Translations under genes and position numbers: made by a program
In this document: one piece after another, positions 12,236 to 24,175 of the stretch
Layout: each line of letters starts with the position of its first letter
Numbering within the stretch: position 1 is the stretch's first letter
Notes under the pieces: model-generated
Seen by the model: only the letters and a program-made list of their open reading frames with translations
Told to the model about the DNA's origin: nothing
The model's database searches: none
Source of the DNA: Rhodamnia argentea
Taxonomy: Eukaryota; Streptophyta; Magnoliopsida; Myrtales; Myrtaceae
Length of the DNA stretch: 64,000 bases
Assembly: GCF_020921035.1 (NCBI RefSeq)
Contig: NC_063151.1
Span: forward strand, 1,240,001-1,304,000
Direction: 5' to 3'

Positions 12236-15200
12236 CTATTTTTTATTATATAAATCATATGATTGACATCGGGCAATTTTATAAATCTCTCTCGATATTT
12301 ATATCAACATTGATTCTAGTAAAAGAGACTCGCACCTATAATGTCCATGCATAGAATTTATTCATATGTATAGAGAAGACCATAGTTGCGCTAATTAATT
12401 CGCGATTTTTTTTGTAACACTAGGATTGACTATTTTCTCGGCTACATGCCACCATGAGATCTAATTCATATATTATTATGTGACCAAATTGGTATTTATG
12501 CACCGTCACCACTTCAATTTTTGTTTAAAGATCTCTTATGCATTTCATAAAACGATAAAAGTAAATAATTGAATTTATCGATGATAATAAAATTTTCCCC
12601 CTAAATTGCGTTTAGATACTAGAAACAATTTTAGGAATAGCATGACCATGTCAAGTTAAATATAAGCCGGTTATGAATTTCATTTAAATTGGTCAGACGT
12701 ACGATCCTATATTAATTTTGGGCCCAAAATTAATTTGAATTCAAGACCAAGCCCACACGAGCCCAGCCTCTCAATCACTCCTATGTTTATTCTTACTCTG
12801 TTGAATGAGTGTATAAGGGTAATTATGAGCTCAGGTAGAACAGGGAATTATATCGAACTGATCCTATTAACAGTTAAAAGAAAGTGAAACTGGTTTTGTG
12901 TGGTTCGATTCCTGAGCAAGACCATGGAACTTATGAACCAGACTCGAGTTAACCCTAAATTCTCTTTTTACGATTGCTAACAATAACAAATGCTCTCTTT
13001 TTACATATATATATTGTCTTAATGAATAGATTATCATCGATAATTAAATTTTAAGAGTTGAAATAGTCTCTTTTTTACATATATATTGTCTTAATGAATA
13101 GATTATCATTGATAATTAAATTTTACAAGTTGAAATAGAATGAATATATGTGTTGAGGTTTTCTGATAATTATTTTAGTTTAACCAATAGCAACTTTATT
13201 GAAAACTATAAATAAGTTACTAATTATATTTGTTGCTTCAGATTTTAGGTGGTTATAATTTGGAGCAATTTTTCATGGATGATTACGGATTGAAGTTCTA
13301 TAATTTAGGTTTTATGTTACGTGTTTTGAAATTTTTATTGTTTATTTTATTTTACATGTTCATCTAATGGATTGTTGTTGTTGACAAGTGAGGATTTTTG
13401 TTGTTTTTTGTTGTTTTTTTTTTTTACTTAACTAAGAATGAAACAAAAAAAGGAAAGATTTTAAAAACAAAAAAAGGCCAGTTCTAAGGTAGACATTGGA
13501 TCTGACTCTGGAACCGATTAACATGGTAGGTTCTAGATTTCAAGATATGCTTGTGGAAGGTTTTAGATTCTAAAAACTAGGAGCTGGATCTAACATGGTA
13601 GGTTTCAAATTTTAAGTGAAATATGGACCAACCCTGAAACTGCTCATCCCTATGAGTGCATGCATAAACTAACTCTTTGTACGGTTGGGATTATTCCTTT
13701 TCCGCATGAATAAGTAACCTCAAATTGAAATTGAGTAATATGGCACTTAAAATGTGTAATTTCTAAGGGTTATGGGACAAGATACACTCGGGGCGGTTTA
13801 CAATTATTTTAGCTTGCTTTAACTACCACCATTTTCGATTGCTGAATGTTGCGAAGCTCTTTAGAGTGGTGATGTGAAAAGCCCAAAAGTTACCGAACGA
13901 ACTTTTACAATTGATTATTTTAAAAATATTTATTTTAAATTATTTCTTTCACGAAACAAATAGAGCCGAAAAGTAATCAACTCTTGTTGAAGCGGAGAAG
14001 GAAAGAAATTGGTGAAATTTTTCCTTCATTCAATAAGAAAAAAAGGAAATTCTGATTCCTACGGAGAACACCCCCTCGGCCAACACAGGAAATCATAGTC
14101 GAAAGGGGGCTGAATTGGGGGAGTTGTTGGCAAAAAGTAAAATCAAAAGTTCTTGGCATAAAGAAGAATGGAACTTCTGGTAATTTATTTATTTTTGGTC
14201 AAATAGGTTCGGGTAAATTTTTTTTTTTTTTGCCAAAAGAAAATTTTCATTTACCATAAAAGATAAATACATAACTTCAAGACTAATCCAATCGCAAAGC
14301 GTTACAATCCGATGCAAATCTGAAAAGTAAATCAACTTGGTATAGCTTGAGAGACTCGTTCATTCTATAAGAACGGATTTGTCATAGCATCACAGCACAA
14401 TCGTCGGCCGATCGCTGAAACTTACATAATCATCACGACGAGCACAAATCGAAATTTCTCTCTCCAGCAATTACGGCTTTGTCAAAAGGCGATGGGCGCC
14501 CAAATTCGGCGTCCTCGGCACCATTTCCGTATAGAGATAACAACATTAGTAATAGCTTCGGGTAATTGATAAGGTAAAAGATTGGAGAGGTTGATCTTGG
14601 CCAGCATGAAAAAGGAACCAGAGCTGGCCGAGAATGAACCAAAAGGGAGAGATTGAATTTGAAGGGAAGGGGCGGCCTAGTAAAGACAAAATAAAGCTGT
14701 TGGTTTCACTAGTCCCCACCTCATTGGTTCTTTCCCAGGTAGGTCGGTTCCGGTTTTAGAAATTGGGAAACCAGTTCCTCTGATTCAGTTTCTCGGTTCC
14801 TGAGTGAGAATCGCACCGTCCGGAAACCGATCGTTTCTAGGGAGAGGGGGACTAGGCATCCAATTTTGTGGCGGAGCCGTACATCTGAGGGCCATTACAA
14901 CCAAACCGGCTACTCTACTTGTTTTTCTAATACAGTGGGCTGTCTTTAGATTGCTATAATGGGCCAGCAAGACCTGACTGTACAACCGGTGACAAGAGTA
15001 TCTACTTCCCAAGAGCAGTGACAAAGTACTGGACAGAAGGCTTATCAAAGTGGAGTTGTCTGACTGAATGGTGAAGTTTAGTTTAAAAAAAAATAGTCCA
15101 GTGTCTGGAGACAAGCTAAGGTCTCAACTTGGAGAGCGGACGAGGCCCTCACAGCTCGCGCAAATCCCTCGAGCAAATCTCCCTCCGGAGTCACGGCCTC

Positions 15201-15927
15201 CACATGCTACTGCTCCTTCCATCGAGATTCTTCCGTGTGTGACCCCCATCGATGTTCACCTTCAGCGCTGCTGGTGCCACTTCGAGTAGCTCCGATACAT
15301 GGCAAAGGCTGAAGGGCTTGCGCTGGTTGGGTACGGGTCGGGGTAGGAAGATGATTGTTGGTTCGCGTCGTGTTCAGTTTCCGTCTTTCTAAGTTGATAA
15401 CGAGGCATTGTATAATGTCGTCCGATACGGGTCGGGTTGTTTTCCTTTTTTGGCGCTGTCTATGCTTTCTTATTGGTTGAGTTAATTTTTATTGCTTGAG
15501 CATTTACGCATGGACATGGAATATTTTTAATACAGAAAAAGGTACCGACAGAGGAGCGTTAGATGGATCTAAGGTAATCAAGTCCCACAAATCTTCGACT
15601 TGAGGCGGGCTCCCGCGTCTTACTTTGCTCATAATTAGCCACTAATAGAATAATAGAAGAAATGGCTTAAATAATCGAGAAACCAAGTTGAGATCGGTAG
15701 AGCTGGGAGAGCCCGCGCTAGAATTAGGCACTGCATTGCAAGAGGGACCGCGCACAGCCCGCTTGGGGAAACCACCTTGGTAGGATCGAGACAATTTCAA
15801 TATCCAATCTCATATACAGTGAAGCAGCAATCAAGTCATAGGATATAGAGTCGGAGAGAATTTCTTATCACATCTCGTCCTATTCTATTTTAATTCTTGG
15901 CTTTGCCACCAAAGCGAGATTAATAAC
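12236..15927. other. intergenic DNA, no gene recognised
   Basis: It includes a recent tandem duplication (12993-13138, listed separately) and stretches rich in 'aaaccggttcc' words near 13480-13660 and 14740-14850 that match dispersed repeats elsewhere in the window. Open frames of 60-109 codons on both strands (for example 14785-15114 minus) overlap these repeats and match no family I know. Confidence 0.45.
12993..13138. repeat. recent tandem duplication, unit about 73 bp, two copies
   Basis: Copy one (12993-13064) and copy two (13066-13138) share the run 'tattgtcttaatgaataga' and then 'ttatcatYgataattaaatttta' with only a few differences. The near-identity implies a young event. Confidence 0.85.
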
Positions 15928-16935
15928 ATGTTTGGTAACATTTTTGTTCCTCTATTTCTATTATCCAGAATAAAAAAGAACCAGAAATATGTTTGGTAAA
16001 GCAAACTCCCGGAAACACTTTTGGATAAAAAATAAGAAACAAAAAAAATTTTTTCTAAAAAAAACAAAACACTTTTGTCGGCGCCCGCGAGGCGTGAGCC
16101 CAGTCAACCCGACCCAGTCTGGATAATGTTTTTAATTAAAATTTTCGGGTATTAATAACAAAAATAAAATGATTAAAAAATCCATAAAAAATTGGAAAAA
16201 AATCTAAGAAAAAAATCAAAAAAATCCAAAAATTAAGAGATGGTCATTTCAACTAGCCAATCCTTCTTCTTTTTTTTTTTTTTGAAGATTTTTCCTTTCA
16301 ATTTGTCCCAAATGATGATTTTTCCCCTCATGGGCAAATCATTCCAAAAAATCCCGAAAATTCATCCAACTAGCCAATCTTGTTTTTAGTGATTTTTCCT
16401 TTCAATTTTTCCTAAGCCTTACCCGATTTGTTGGTAAAGTACCATGTTGCATTAGTGACCATCGGTGTGGTATCTAAGATAAAACTAAGCTACCTATGTG
16501 ACAATGATGGATTTTATTCATTCTGAGCAATAAAATATAATCAGCGTTATATCTTTTGTCAAGCATAGTCTCAAGAGAAACATGGAAAAATAATAATTTT
16601 AGCGTATTATCCTTCTAAGGAACAAATCCGAAACATCCCTATTTTGACCAAAGAGATGTCACGATGCAAGAGGATTGCATTTGTGAGGCCTAAGGAAAGT
16701 TATCGAATGTGATTATATAATTATTTGATTTAAATGGCAAATTGGGAAAATAAATTATTTTCCAAAACAGAAATTTTGTGCGATTATCAAACGTGTTTCT
16801 ATTCCGAGAATAGAAATTTTATGCAATTATCATATGCATTTTGATTATCTAAAACTTATCCATAGAACAAAATCAAAAAAATTGATTCTAATCAGAATTA
16901 CTTTTTTATAATAGAAACGTTACCAAATAGGCCCT
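15928..16935. mobile_element. AT-rich non-autonomous transposon with 'TTTGGTAAC' ends
   Basis: The left end reads TGTTTGGTAACATTTTTG and the right end reverse-complements to CTATTTGGTAACGTTTC, with further inverted similarity inward (ctatttctattat). The interior is AT-rich and non-coding. The wording resembles the ends of the element at 19245-20630. The target duplication is unclear, so the exact borders and superfamily are uncertain. Confidence 0.45.
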
Positions 16936-17449
16936 AGATGTCCGATTACGAAAGCCAGACAATTAGGGTAAAATCAATATGAGAAAATTCTCTTAAACAA
17001 ATAAACAAACAAACAACTCCATTTGACTTCTCCTCTGTACCTAAAATAAACCGGTGACATATTATAAAAGCAATAAGACAATGTTTTTTCCAGTGAACAG
17101 CGTAATTTATACCGGCCACATATCTTTAATTAAAAAATAATTATTCATCATCGCCATATATAGAAGAAAAGAATAGACAAAAAAATAATAATAAAGGAAC
17201 AGTAACCACCACTCCCCAGTCACAGGTCACACCCGGGCCCACAGAACCGATTCGCGTCTTTCCCCCACTCTCGGGGCACTCCGGGCAGCCAAAAAGTCCG
17301 AAACCGCGTCTCCTATTCCCTGCCCGAACTACCCTTGACCTGCCCGTTTAGCTGTAATTAAACCCCTCAAGAAGTTAAAAAAAAAATAAAAAAAAAAAAA
17401 ATAAAAAGGAGCGACCTTCCTTCGCAATTTTCTACCTTTTTTTTTTTTT
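16936..17449. other. spacer and probable 3'UTR of the LEA_2 gene
   Basis: It holds A-rich runs near 17375-17402 and a poly-T run near 17441-17452 next to the stop codon of the neighbouring minus-strand gene. No coding region is recognised. Confidence 0.4.
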
Positions 17450-18659
17450 TCAGCTGTATGTGCAAGATTTGGCCAGCGAGATCGCCACGTTGAGCTTCTT
17501 GGAATCGAAGGTGACCGAGCAATCGATCTTCTTGGAGAACTTGGGCTTGACTAGTTTCCCCAGGACGTAAGCTCTGGAACGGAGCACGAAGCTCAGGCTG
17601 AGGGGCACGGGCACGGTCGGCATGTCCGACGAGGTGCTCAGTCCAGATCCGCTTCCGTACAGCGGGATCTGGTCTCCGATCACCGACACCGACGCCAGTC
17701 TCTGGCTCTTCCTTTGCTGATAGAACTTCTTCAACTGCGAAATCCCAGTTGAAAATGATCGAAATTAATTGACGAAGTGAACCGAGTGTAAAATCTTGTG
17801 AATTTCGATTGGGGTCGGCTCTTACGGTTCCGGAGGCGATTGTGAGCTGAGAGTAGGTGAGGTCGACCGGCGTCGCCGTGACGTGGACCCCAAAGAACGT
17901 GCCGGTGTTGCGGTAAGTGAACTTGACCGTGGAATTCACGGTGATCATGTCCGTCGCCACGCCGGTGCTGTCCGACCCGGCTTGGATCTTCAGTTGCTCG
18001 AAGGTAATGCTCTGCAAAAACCCAAGAAAGGAATCAATCAAATCCCGACTACGCAATTCACTCGTGAAGATGACACTCGATCTCGGAGTTTTACACCAAT
18101 GCTCCAAACGAAAGAGCCCCGCAAATAAGAAAAGGAAATGTCAAGTGTGGGATGGACTGTACGGACCCTCATGGTGATCTTGGGCTTCTGATTCTTGCTG
18201 GCCCCCCAGAGAATGAGAGAGAAGAAGGAGAAGAGCACGAAGAAGCCGATGATGAAGGCGAGGAAGTAGCACCGGCGAGGCAGGCCCCGCTGGAGGTCCT
18301 CGTCGTCGAGGAGCCCCTCCTCCTCGATGACGGCGCAATCCTTCCACTGCTTGTGGCCGCCGCCCTTCCTGCCGCCGCCGGGAGCCTTCGTTGGGGGAGA
18401 TCTTGCGGGATCCGGGCTTCAGCGACCCGGAGAACCGGCTAGACGAAGACTGGCGGGAATGGCGGCCGACGGAGGAGTGGGAGTGGGGCGGGGACGCAGT
18501 GGGGCTGAGCGCCGGCGTGGAGTGGAACGACGTCGCGGTCTTCTCGCCGTCGTGGGAATCGCGGGACGGGCTCTGGACATAGTAGGCGGGCCGGCGCGGG
18601 GATCGAGTGGGCGACGAAGGGGCAATGCTAGTGACCTCGGAATCCGTCTTGGCGTGCAT
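17450..18659 (-). CDS. LEA_2 / NDR1-HIN1-like membrane protein (At1g45688/At5g42860 type), with a +1 frameshift
   Basis: Three exons, 18167-18659, 17826-18011 and 17450-17734, give 320 residues if one surplus base is discounted. The start MHAKTDSEV was chosen because it opens the conserved N-terminus, although an in-frame ATG exists upstream at 18806. In order: a cytosolic Ser/Pro-rich region with the subfamily motif YYVQSPSRDSHDGEK, a basic stretch, a membrane segment (YFLAFIIGFFVLFSFFSLIL) and WGASKNQKPKITM. A LEA_2 domain follows (FEQLKIQAGSDSTGVATD, TYRNTGTFFGVHV, LYGSGSGLS, LVKPKFSKKIDCSV), ending CTYS. Odd: after SRKISP the frame shifts by one base, in or next to a run of five C's near 18390-18396. 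As written, the reading runs off frame before the membrane segment. Family members are plasma-membrane proteins of poorly known function. Confidence 0.82.
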
Positions 18660-18699
18660 TTTGGGAGGTGCCGTGTCGGGGTGGACAGCCTCGCACAAG

Positions 18700-18728
18700 C
18701 TCTCTCTCTCTCTCTCTCTCTCCCTCTC
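18700..18728. repeat. (CT)n microsatellite in the 5' leader of the LEA_2 gene
   Basis: On the coding (minus) strand it reads as a GA run about 40 bp upstream of the chosen ATG. GA-rich leaders are common in plant genes. Upstream DNA to 19244 contains no other recognised gene. Confidence 0.8.
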
Positions 18729-19244
18729 TAGTTCAGGCTCAGTGTGACGATGAGGATTGAAGGTGATGACTTTAACGCGATCAATATGCGTGATTTTACT
18801 GGCCAAAAAGTTTATAATTTGCTAATTTAGGGGGGTTTTGTCAACTGGGGTTGGGATTAAAATAATGGGGATGTTAGCTCGAGAGGGGGAATAATGGTGG
18901 CTTGAGTGGTGGAGAGACTGGAATGAGAGAGAAAGCTTCCGCCGGGAGTGGCGAGTCTTGGCTGTTCGCCGTGTTCGGGGAGAGGAAAGAGGGAGGTTGT
19001 TGTCTCTTTCTCTCTCTTTTGTCTCCGACAGCAATGTTACAGTTGGCACCGTCGCAGGCATCTATAATTGAGTGTCGCGCACCACATGGGGAAGATAGTC
19101 GCCCCCCAAATAAATAAAACTGGCGCTTTTTAATTTATTATCGTGACTTTCCTAGCTCGTGCCATGGTTGGTTTAGAAGAGTTTTTCTTTACAAGATGCC
19201 TTTGACTCCTAGCTGGTTATGGCGGATCGTAGCAAAATTACTTA

Positions 19245-20630
19245 GGCTCGGTTTGGCGGTGATTTAGCTGAACATACTAATTTCAGAAAAAAGGATCGAA
19301 ACATGTTTGGTAATGAAAAAAAAATGATTTTGATTCATCCGAAAAAATATTTAGACCACTTTTAAAGTTAAAAAAGATGATTATGATGTTTTGGAACACT
19401 TTTGGGGATCACTTTTTTGCACGATATACTTATGACTTATCAATCATACTTAGAATTATTTTTTCATATAAAATGGTATTATTTTAAAAAAAATTCCACG
19501 TGGATTATCAACTTTACATAAATTAAAATAAATTAAAATTCAATCTTAAAAAATTGCTAAAAACTAATTTTCTTAAATTAAAAATTTTATTTAAGGTAAA
19601 TTTAATAAAAATTTAAAAATTTAAGAAATGGGGGAAATAAAAAATATTTAGATTTTTAATTTAATAATTTAAAAATAATTAAAAAAAATTAAGATTTAAA
19701 ACAGATAAAATTTTGAAAAAAAATTCTCGTCACCTGATTCTTCCCCTCCCCCTTTTTTTTAAATTATTTTTTTTTTTGTAAAATTTTAAGCCTATTTTTA
19801 AATTCAATTTAAATTTAAATTTATATATTTAAAAAATTAGTTTTTAGAAAATTTTTAAATCTAATTTATTTTTTTATATTAAGGGACCTCTAATAAGCAT
19901 GTTTTTTTTTTAATTTTTTAGCTATTTTATTTTTTATTCTAATTAAGTTTGTATTTTTTATTTCCTATTATGTTTTTTCAACTTTTATCTTTTTTTTTTT
20001 TTATTAAAGACTGGATCCAACCCTCCGCGTCGCGAACTAAATCTCCATTTTTTCTCCATTTTTCGAGACGCACAAAAAAATTGTTAAAATAGGTGAAAAA
20101 AAAATCAATGTAGTTGAGTTGCAGGTCTTGTAAGCTTGTACGATGTGTAATTACAAGAGTGCAAAACTATAGGTGGTTGCACAATGAGGACCTTTTCTTT
20201 TTTTTTTCCTTTTTAGTAATCAATCTAAAAGTCACAAGAAATAATAACAAACAAATGATTTTGACAAATTTTGTAAATGTAATACGAATTACTTTTCAAA
20301 CAATATAAACAACTACATACTCATGACAAATCGACAAACGAATTGGGAACGGAAATTTTGTTGCTTTTTTTTTTTTTTGCTTCATAATCACTATTTGATT
20401 ATTTTCCCTATTCTTTGCAATCAAATGTGATTATATACTTATTTGATTTAAATGAAAAATTGGGAACGAAAATTTTGTGATACTTTAAACCCATTGGTTC
20501 TGTTCCAAAAAAATTTTAAATAGTTACCAAACGTGTTGCGATTCTCAAAAAATCATCCATAGAAAGAATAAAAAAAAGTGATTTTGACTGGAATCATTTT
20601 TTGGGAACAGAATCATTGCCAAACGGAGCC
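19245..20630. mobile_element. PIF/Harbinger-like non-autonomous element, 1.4 kb
   Basis: The left end is GGCTCGGTTTGGCGGTGATT and the right end reverse-complements to GGCTCCGTTTGGCAATGATT, so the ends match with a few mismatches. TTA flanks both sides (19242-19244 and 20631-20633). The interior is extremely AT-rich with runs of A and T and carries no transposase, so it would need a partner element to move. Confidence 0.75.
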
Positions 20631-20634
20631 TTAG

Positions 20635-20853
20635 GGGCTCCGTTTATTTAGCCCAAAATAATAATTTATAAAATATTTTCGATTCGCGGATGAGTGATAA
20701 ATATTTTTATTATCCGATAAAATATTTAGACAAAAGTTATTATCGACAATGAATTTTCTTTTTCATTGACTAATTCTTTTAAACGACATGAGTAGTCGTT
20801 CTTAAAAAAAAATGTTTATCAAATCATTTATATTTCGCAGAACAAACGGAGCC
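20635..20853. mobile_element. short MITE next to the 1.4-kb element
   Basis: The ends GGGCTCCGTTTATTT and (reverse complement of the right end) GGCTCCGTTTGTTC share their first ten bases with the neighbouring element. TAG flanks both sides (20632-20634 and 20854-20856). At 219 bp and with no coding, this is a classic MITE. It abuts the previous element, so the two insertions share a target region. Confidence 0.65.
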
Positions 20854-21023
20854 TAGTTTTGATTTGGTTTCCATTACTTAAGAGTTATGTAACTCATTTA
20901 GGGTTTTTTATGTCACAAAGAAAAGTTTGGGATAAATGTGTCACAGCGAGCATAGTTTAGGGTTTTTTGTGGCTTTTTCCATAAGCAGAAGATGGCTCAC
21001 CAACAGAGGAAGAAGCGATGGCT

Positions 21024-21218
21024 GATGGCTGAACCACACTTGAAAGTTTTGAAACGAGCATCAATGACCTTCTCGGACGATTCGTCCGCCTTGATCTGGA
21101 GCTTCATGAGGTCGCCGCGGGCCGGTGCTCCGACCAGGCTCGTGTCGACCCCAAGATCGTCCTTCTCGAAGGATCCGGTGTTGCAAGGGTTGTTGTAGTG
21201 ATCGACCACCCTCCCGTG
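21024..21218 (-). pseudogene. IscU/ISU iron-sulphur scaffold gene fragment
   Basis: The minus strand encodes RVVDHYNNPCNTGSFEKDD, then LVGAPARGDLMKLQIKAD and VIDARFKTFKCGSAI, which is the recognisable core of the Fe-S cluster scaffold ISU. The homology stops right after CGSAI, so the C-terminal half is missing. The first cluster-binding cysteine (GAPACGD in the family) is Arg here, and FGCGS reads FKCGS. No intron interrupts the piece. It is flanked on both sides by similar AT-rich wording ('ggataaatgtgtcac', at 20932-20946 and 21519-21533), so it was probably carried here by a transposon. It cannot make a working scaffold. Confidence 0.8.
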
Positions 21219-21602
21219 CTTCGAGCTTGAGCGGTCATGGTGGTTGCCAGCTCCGAAGCCAGATTCAACCTCGAAGCTCGCAGTCGCCATGGCCAGCTGT
21301 GACGACGAAACTCTTGAAGGTCCAAGCGGCAGTGGGCAGCGACGGGCGAGCTTCAAATGCGTTTTGGCTTAGGGATGGCGAGATTGAAGACGATGAACAC
21401 TAATTATGAACAGTAAAATCGCGATCCACAGTAAATTAGTTTTAGTTTCAAAGATGTGGCCCCCCGCAAGCGCCACGTCATATTTTAACGGAGATTTTTA
21501 ACGAAACCTAAGAGAAGGATAAATGTGTCACATTAATACAATTTTAGGATTTTTAGTGTCACAAAACAACTTTGGATAAATATGTCACAATAGGCATAGT
21601 TT

Positions 21603-22083
21603 GTAAAGGTGAGCAAGTCGGACCAATCGGACCGGTGGTCCGGTTCCCGATTCCAGAGGGAGACGGCTCGATTCCCGATTCTAAAGGTACAGGATCGGAC
21701 CGGACCACCGAGACCGAACCGGTCGATTTTAATTTTAATTTTTTATTTTTGCATTTACGGGGTCTCATGCGATTGAGACTTGGACCACATGTTTATTTTG
21801 CAACTTCTATTGCCATGACTCCACCCAACAATGTTGAATGCTACGTGTTATTAGATTGCGTTCAAAAATTCTATCATCTCACTTTTTTTTTGGAAAAAAA
21901 ATATTTTTTAAAAAATAATGTTCTTGATAATATTTGTTTGACTCCATTAGACCGCCCAAGAACCGGATCGACCGGTGGTCCGATCTCCGGTTTCAAGAAA
22001 TTGGGAACCAGCACCATCGGGTCAGGTTTTCAAATCTTGAGGAGAACCGGATCGGATCGGAAATCGCTCATTCCCATTTCTAA
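21603..22083. repeat. fold-back repeat with CGGACCGGTGGTCCG-type palindromes
   Basis: The left arm has 'ggtgagcaagtcggacc' and 'gaccggtggtccggttccc'. The right arm has 'gaccggtggtccgatctcc' and an inverted 'ggaaatcgctcattcccat'. A long open frame on the plus strand (21572-22237) crosses the whole repeat and is not a gene. Confidence 0.6.
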
Positions 22084-22242
22084 TAGTTCGAAATTTCTGG
22101 TGGCATTTTTCCTTTATTTTATGTTACATAAAACAATCCACGCCAGTCGTCCGTCTATCTTTACCCCTCTCTGCTTCACGTGCCCAATCCGTACACCAGC
22201 AATCGCGGCCTCCAGCCAAGGCAAACACCACCACTAACGAAG

Positions 22243-22272
22243 CTCCTCTCTCTCTCTCTCTCTCTCTCTCTC
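22243..22272. repeat. (CT)n microsatellite
   Basis: A pure CT run of about 30 bp. There is no gene beside it that I can recognise. Confidence 0.9.
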
Positions 22273-23309
22273 ATTGCACATGTGATACAGAGAGATGTCC
22301 GTTGCTTGTGGTTGCCATGATTATTTCTACTTTAAATAGTCATCCTAAATAGGTCGTTCATGTGCTATTCATTTAATAATGCGTAAATTACTACAGTTTT
22401 CCGTCATCACAATTCTCAACTTAGTACAGAGCCATTATTGTATAAGGAAGTGGCATTGAGTCTTTATAAGGTGGTGGTCCTAACAATGTTGCACTAGCTA
22501 CGCTAGTCCATTTGCCACGGAACCCGTAAATCTTGAGTGTTGTTCTGACTCTTCTCGTTGCTTATTTCGACAAACCGACATTACTACTAGACTCACTGCC
22601 CTTAGAAGAGTCATATCTAAGAATTTCGTTGCCACCGGCCGCTACACGCACTTTCACGCCCTACCCTACACTACCGTGAGTAAGAGTCACACCCCTCTAG
22701 CAAGCCAACGCCTTTGAGTAATGTTTTGATACTATTGGTGGCTTGTTTTGAAAAATAAACACTGCCATCCACCTTTTCGTTCTACAACAAATTTAACGCC
22801 AAACTTCGTCCCACATGCCATTGCGGCTGAGATCCATGTGCTACACGTGCTTGATGTGCATGCAACTCCGCTAGTGTCATCACCGAGGTCACTCATAAGC
22901 CATCCACATGCACGTTCGCTATGTCAGCTTATCAAGTCATCCTCCACGTTGTTGTTCAAAAAAAAAAAAAAAAAAAGTGATCCTCCGCGTCAGCTCATCA
23001 CATCATCCACCACATTAGGTCGCCACGTTAGCAGTTGACCAATGTTGATCTGACCCGGGCACTTTTCTGATCGATGCAAGCAATTTTCGACTGGCCTCGA
23101 CAATCATAGACCGATTACCCAGGAATTTTGATGTCTTGAGTCCATTTTTGGCTTGATTTTCTCCATATCCGCTCTTTAGGTATTGGTTTCTTCGCATTAT
23201 GGATAAAATTGATTTTATTAGGAGAATTAAGTGAACTTGACTTTGATGTTCGGTTCTTTTCTCATGATTGTCATGTATACGATCCATGAACGAGACAAAT
23301 CATTGGGAT
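22273..23309. other. intergenic DNA, no gene recognised
   Basis: Includes a 17-base A run near 22960-22976. Nothing in either strand resembles a known family. Part of it may be the decayed 5' portion of the copia element that follows. Confidence 0.4.
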
Positions 23310-23722
23310 AGGCCATATAGTGAGATGCCTGTTTGAACTTATTTCCTTGAATATTCCCTAGTTTTTTGTTGCTTGTCTTGCCATAGTGTCATCTAAAACT
23401 TGGCATTCTCGATTAGGTCATGTTTCTTCCTCTAGATTAAGTTCTTTGATTTCAAGTGGTCATATAGGTGTTGTTGATAATAGCCATTATAAGTGTCTAC
23501 CTTTTCAATTGGGAAAGCACCATGCCTTACCATTTAATCTTAGTGAATTATGCTCCTTTTGATCTCATTAACTCTGATGTTTGGGGATGATATATCCAAT
23601 CCCTACCATGGAAGGCTCTTGCTATTTTGTAATCTTTGTTGATGATCATTCTCGTTATACATGGCTTTATCTTATGAAAAGTCGATATGAAATTACTTGT
23701 ATCTACTGTGATTTTGTTGCAA
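23310..23722 (+). mobile_element. Ty1/copia polyprotein fragment (GAG-pre-integrase and integrase)
   Basis: On the plus strand one reads TWHSRLGHVSSSRLSSL, HYKCLPFQLGKHHALPF and FDLINSDVWG. After a frame change come VIFVDDHSRYTWLYLMKSR and ITCIYCDFV. These are the copia GAG-pre-integrase and integrase-core motifs in the right order. Stops and at least one frameshift at DVWG break it. Neither LTRs nor the RT/RNase H part is attached. Confidence 0.85.
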
Positions 23723-24175
23723 TAATAAAAATGACGAACATATCCGTATGTATCGCATACCGTTTAATTTCCACGTGGTGTATTATTAACATTAACAGAA
23801 TTTTAGTGTAAAGATAAATCGCTATTTCAGATTTTAACTATTTAGTATCAAGGGCTTTACGTTTAATATTTGAATCATTTCAGGTAAGTCCGAGATTTCG
23901 GGGAATTTGAAGCCCGGGCCCCAAGATCAGCCCATTCCAGAAATGGAGTATAAAAAGGCCGCCCAAATGCGTCCACGGATTCGACCAAAAAGGTCAAAAA
24001 GCCCACGCACGATTCTCTATCTCCTCCCTAACCCTTCTGCCTCCCTCACAGATCCAGCCCATTGCTCACCCCCGCCGATGAGCTGTCGACTTCCCTTGAC
24101 CCCTGCCGCCGTCGCTTCCCGCCATCGCCGCCATCGTCGGCCAACGAATCCCCTGTTCGTTGCCTCCAGTCATCA

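Noticed and set aside
18152-18731. plus-strand open frames of 96 and 134 codons
   Set aside because: They are antisense shadows of exon 1 of the LEA_2 gene in GC-rich DNA.
21572-22237. 221-codon open frame on the plus strand
   Set aside because: It runs through a fold-back repeat with palindromic CGGACCGG words and has no recognisable domain.
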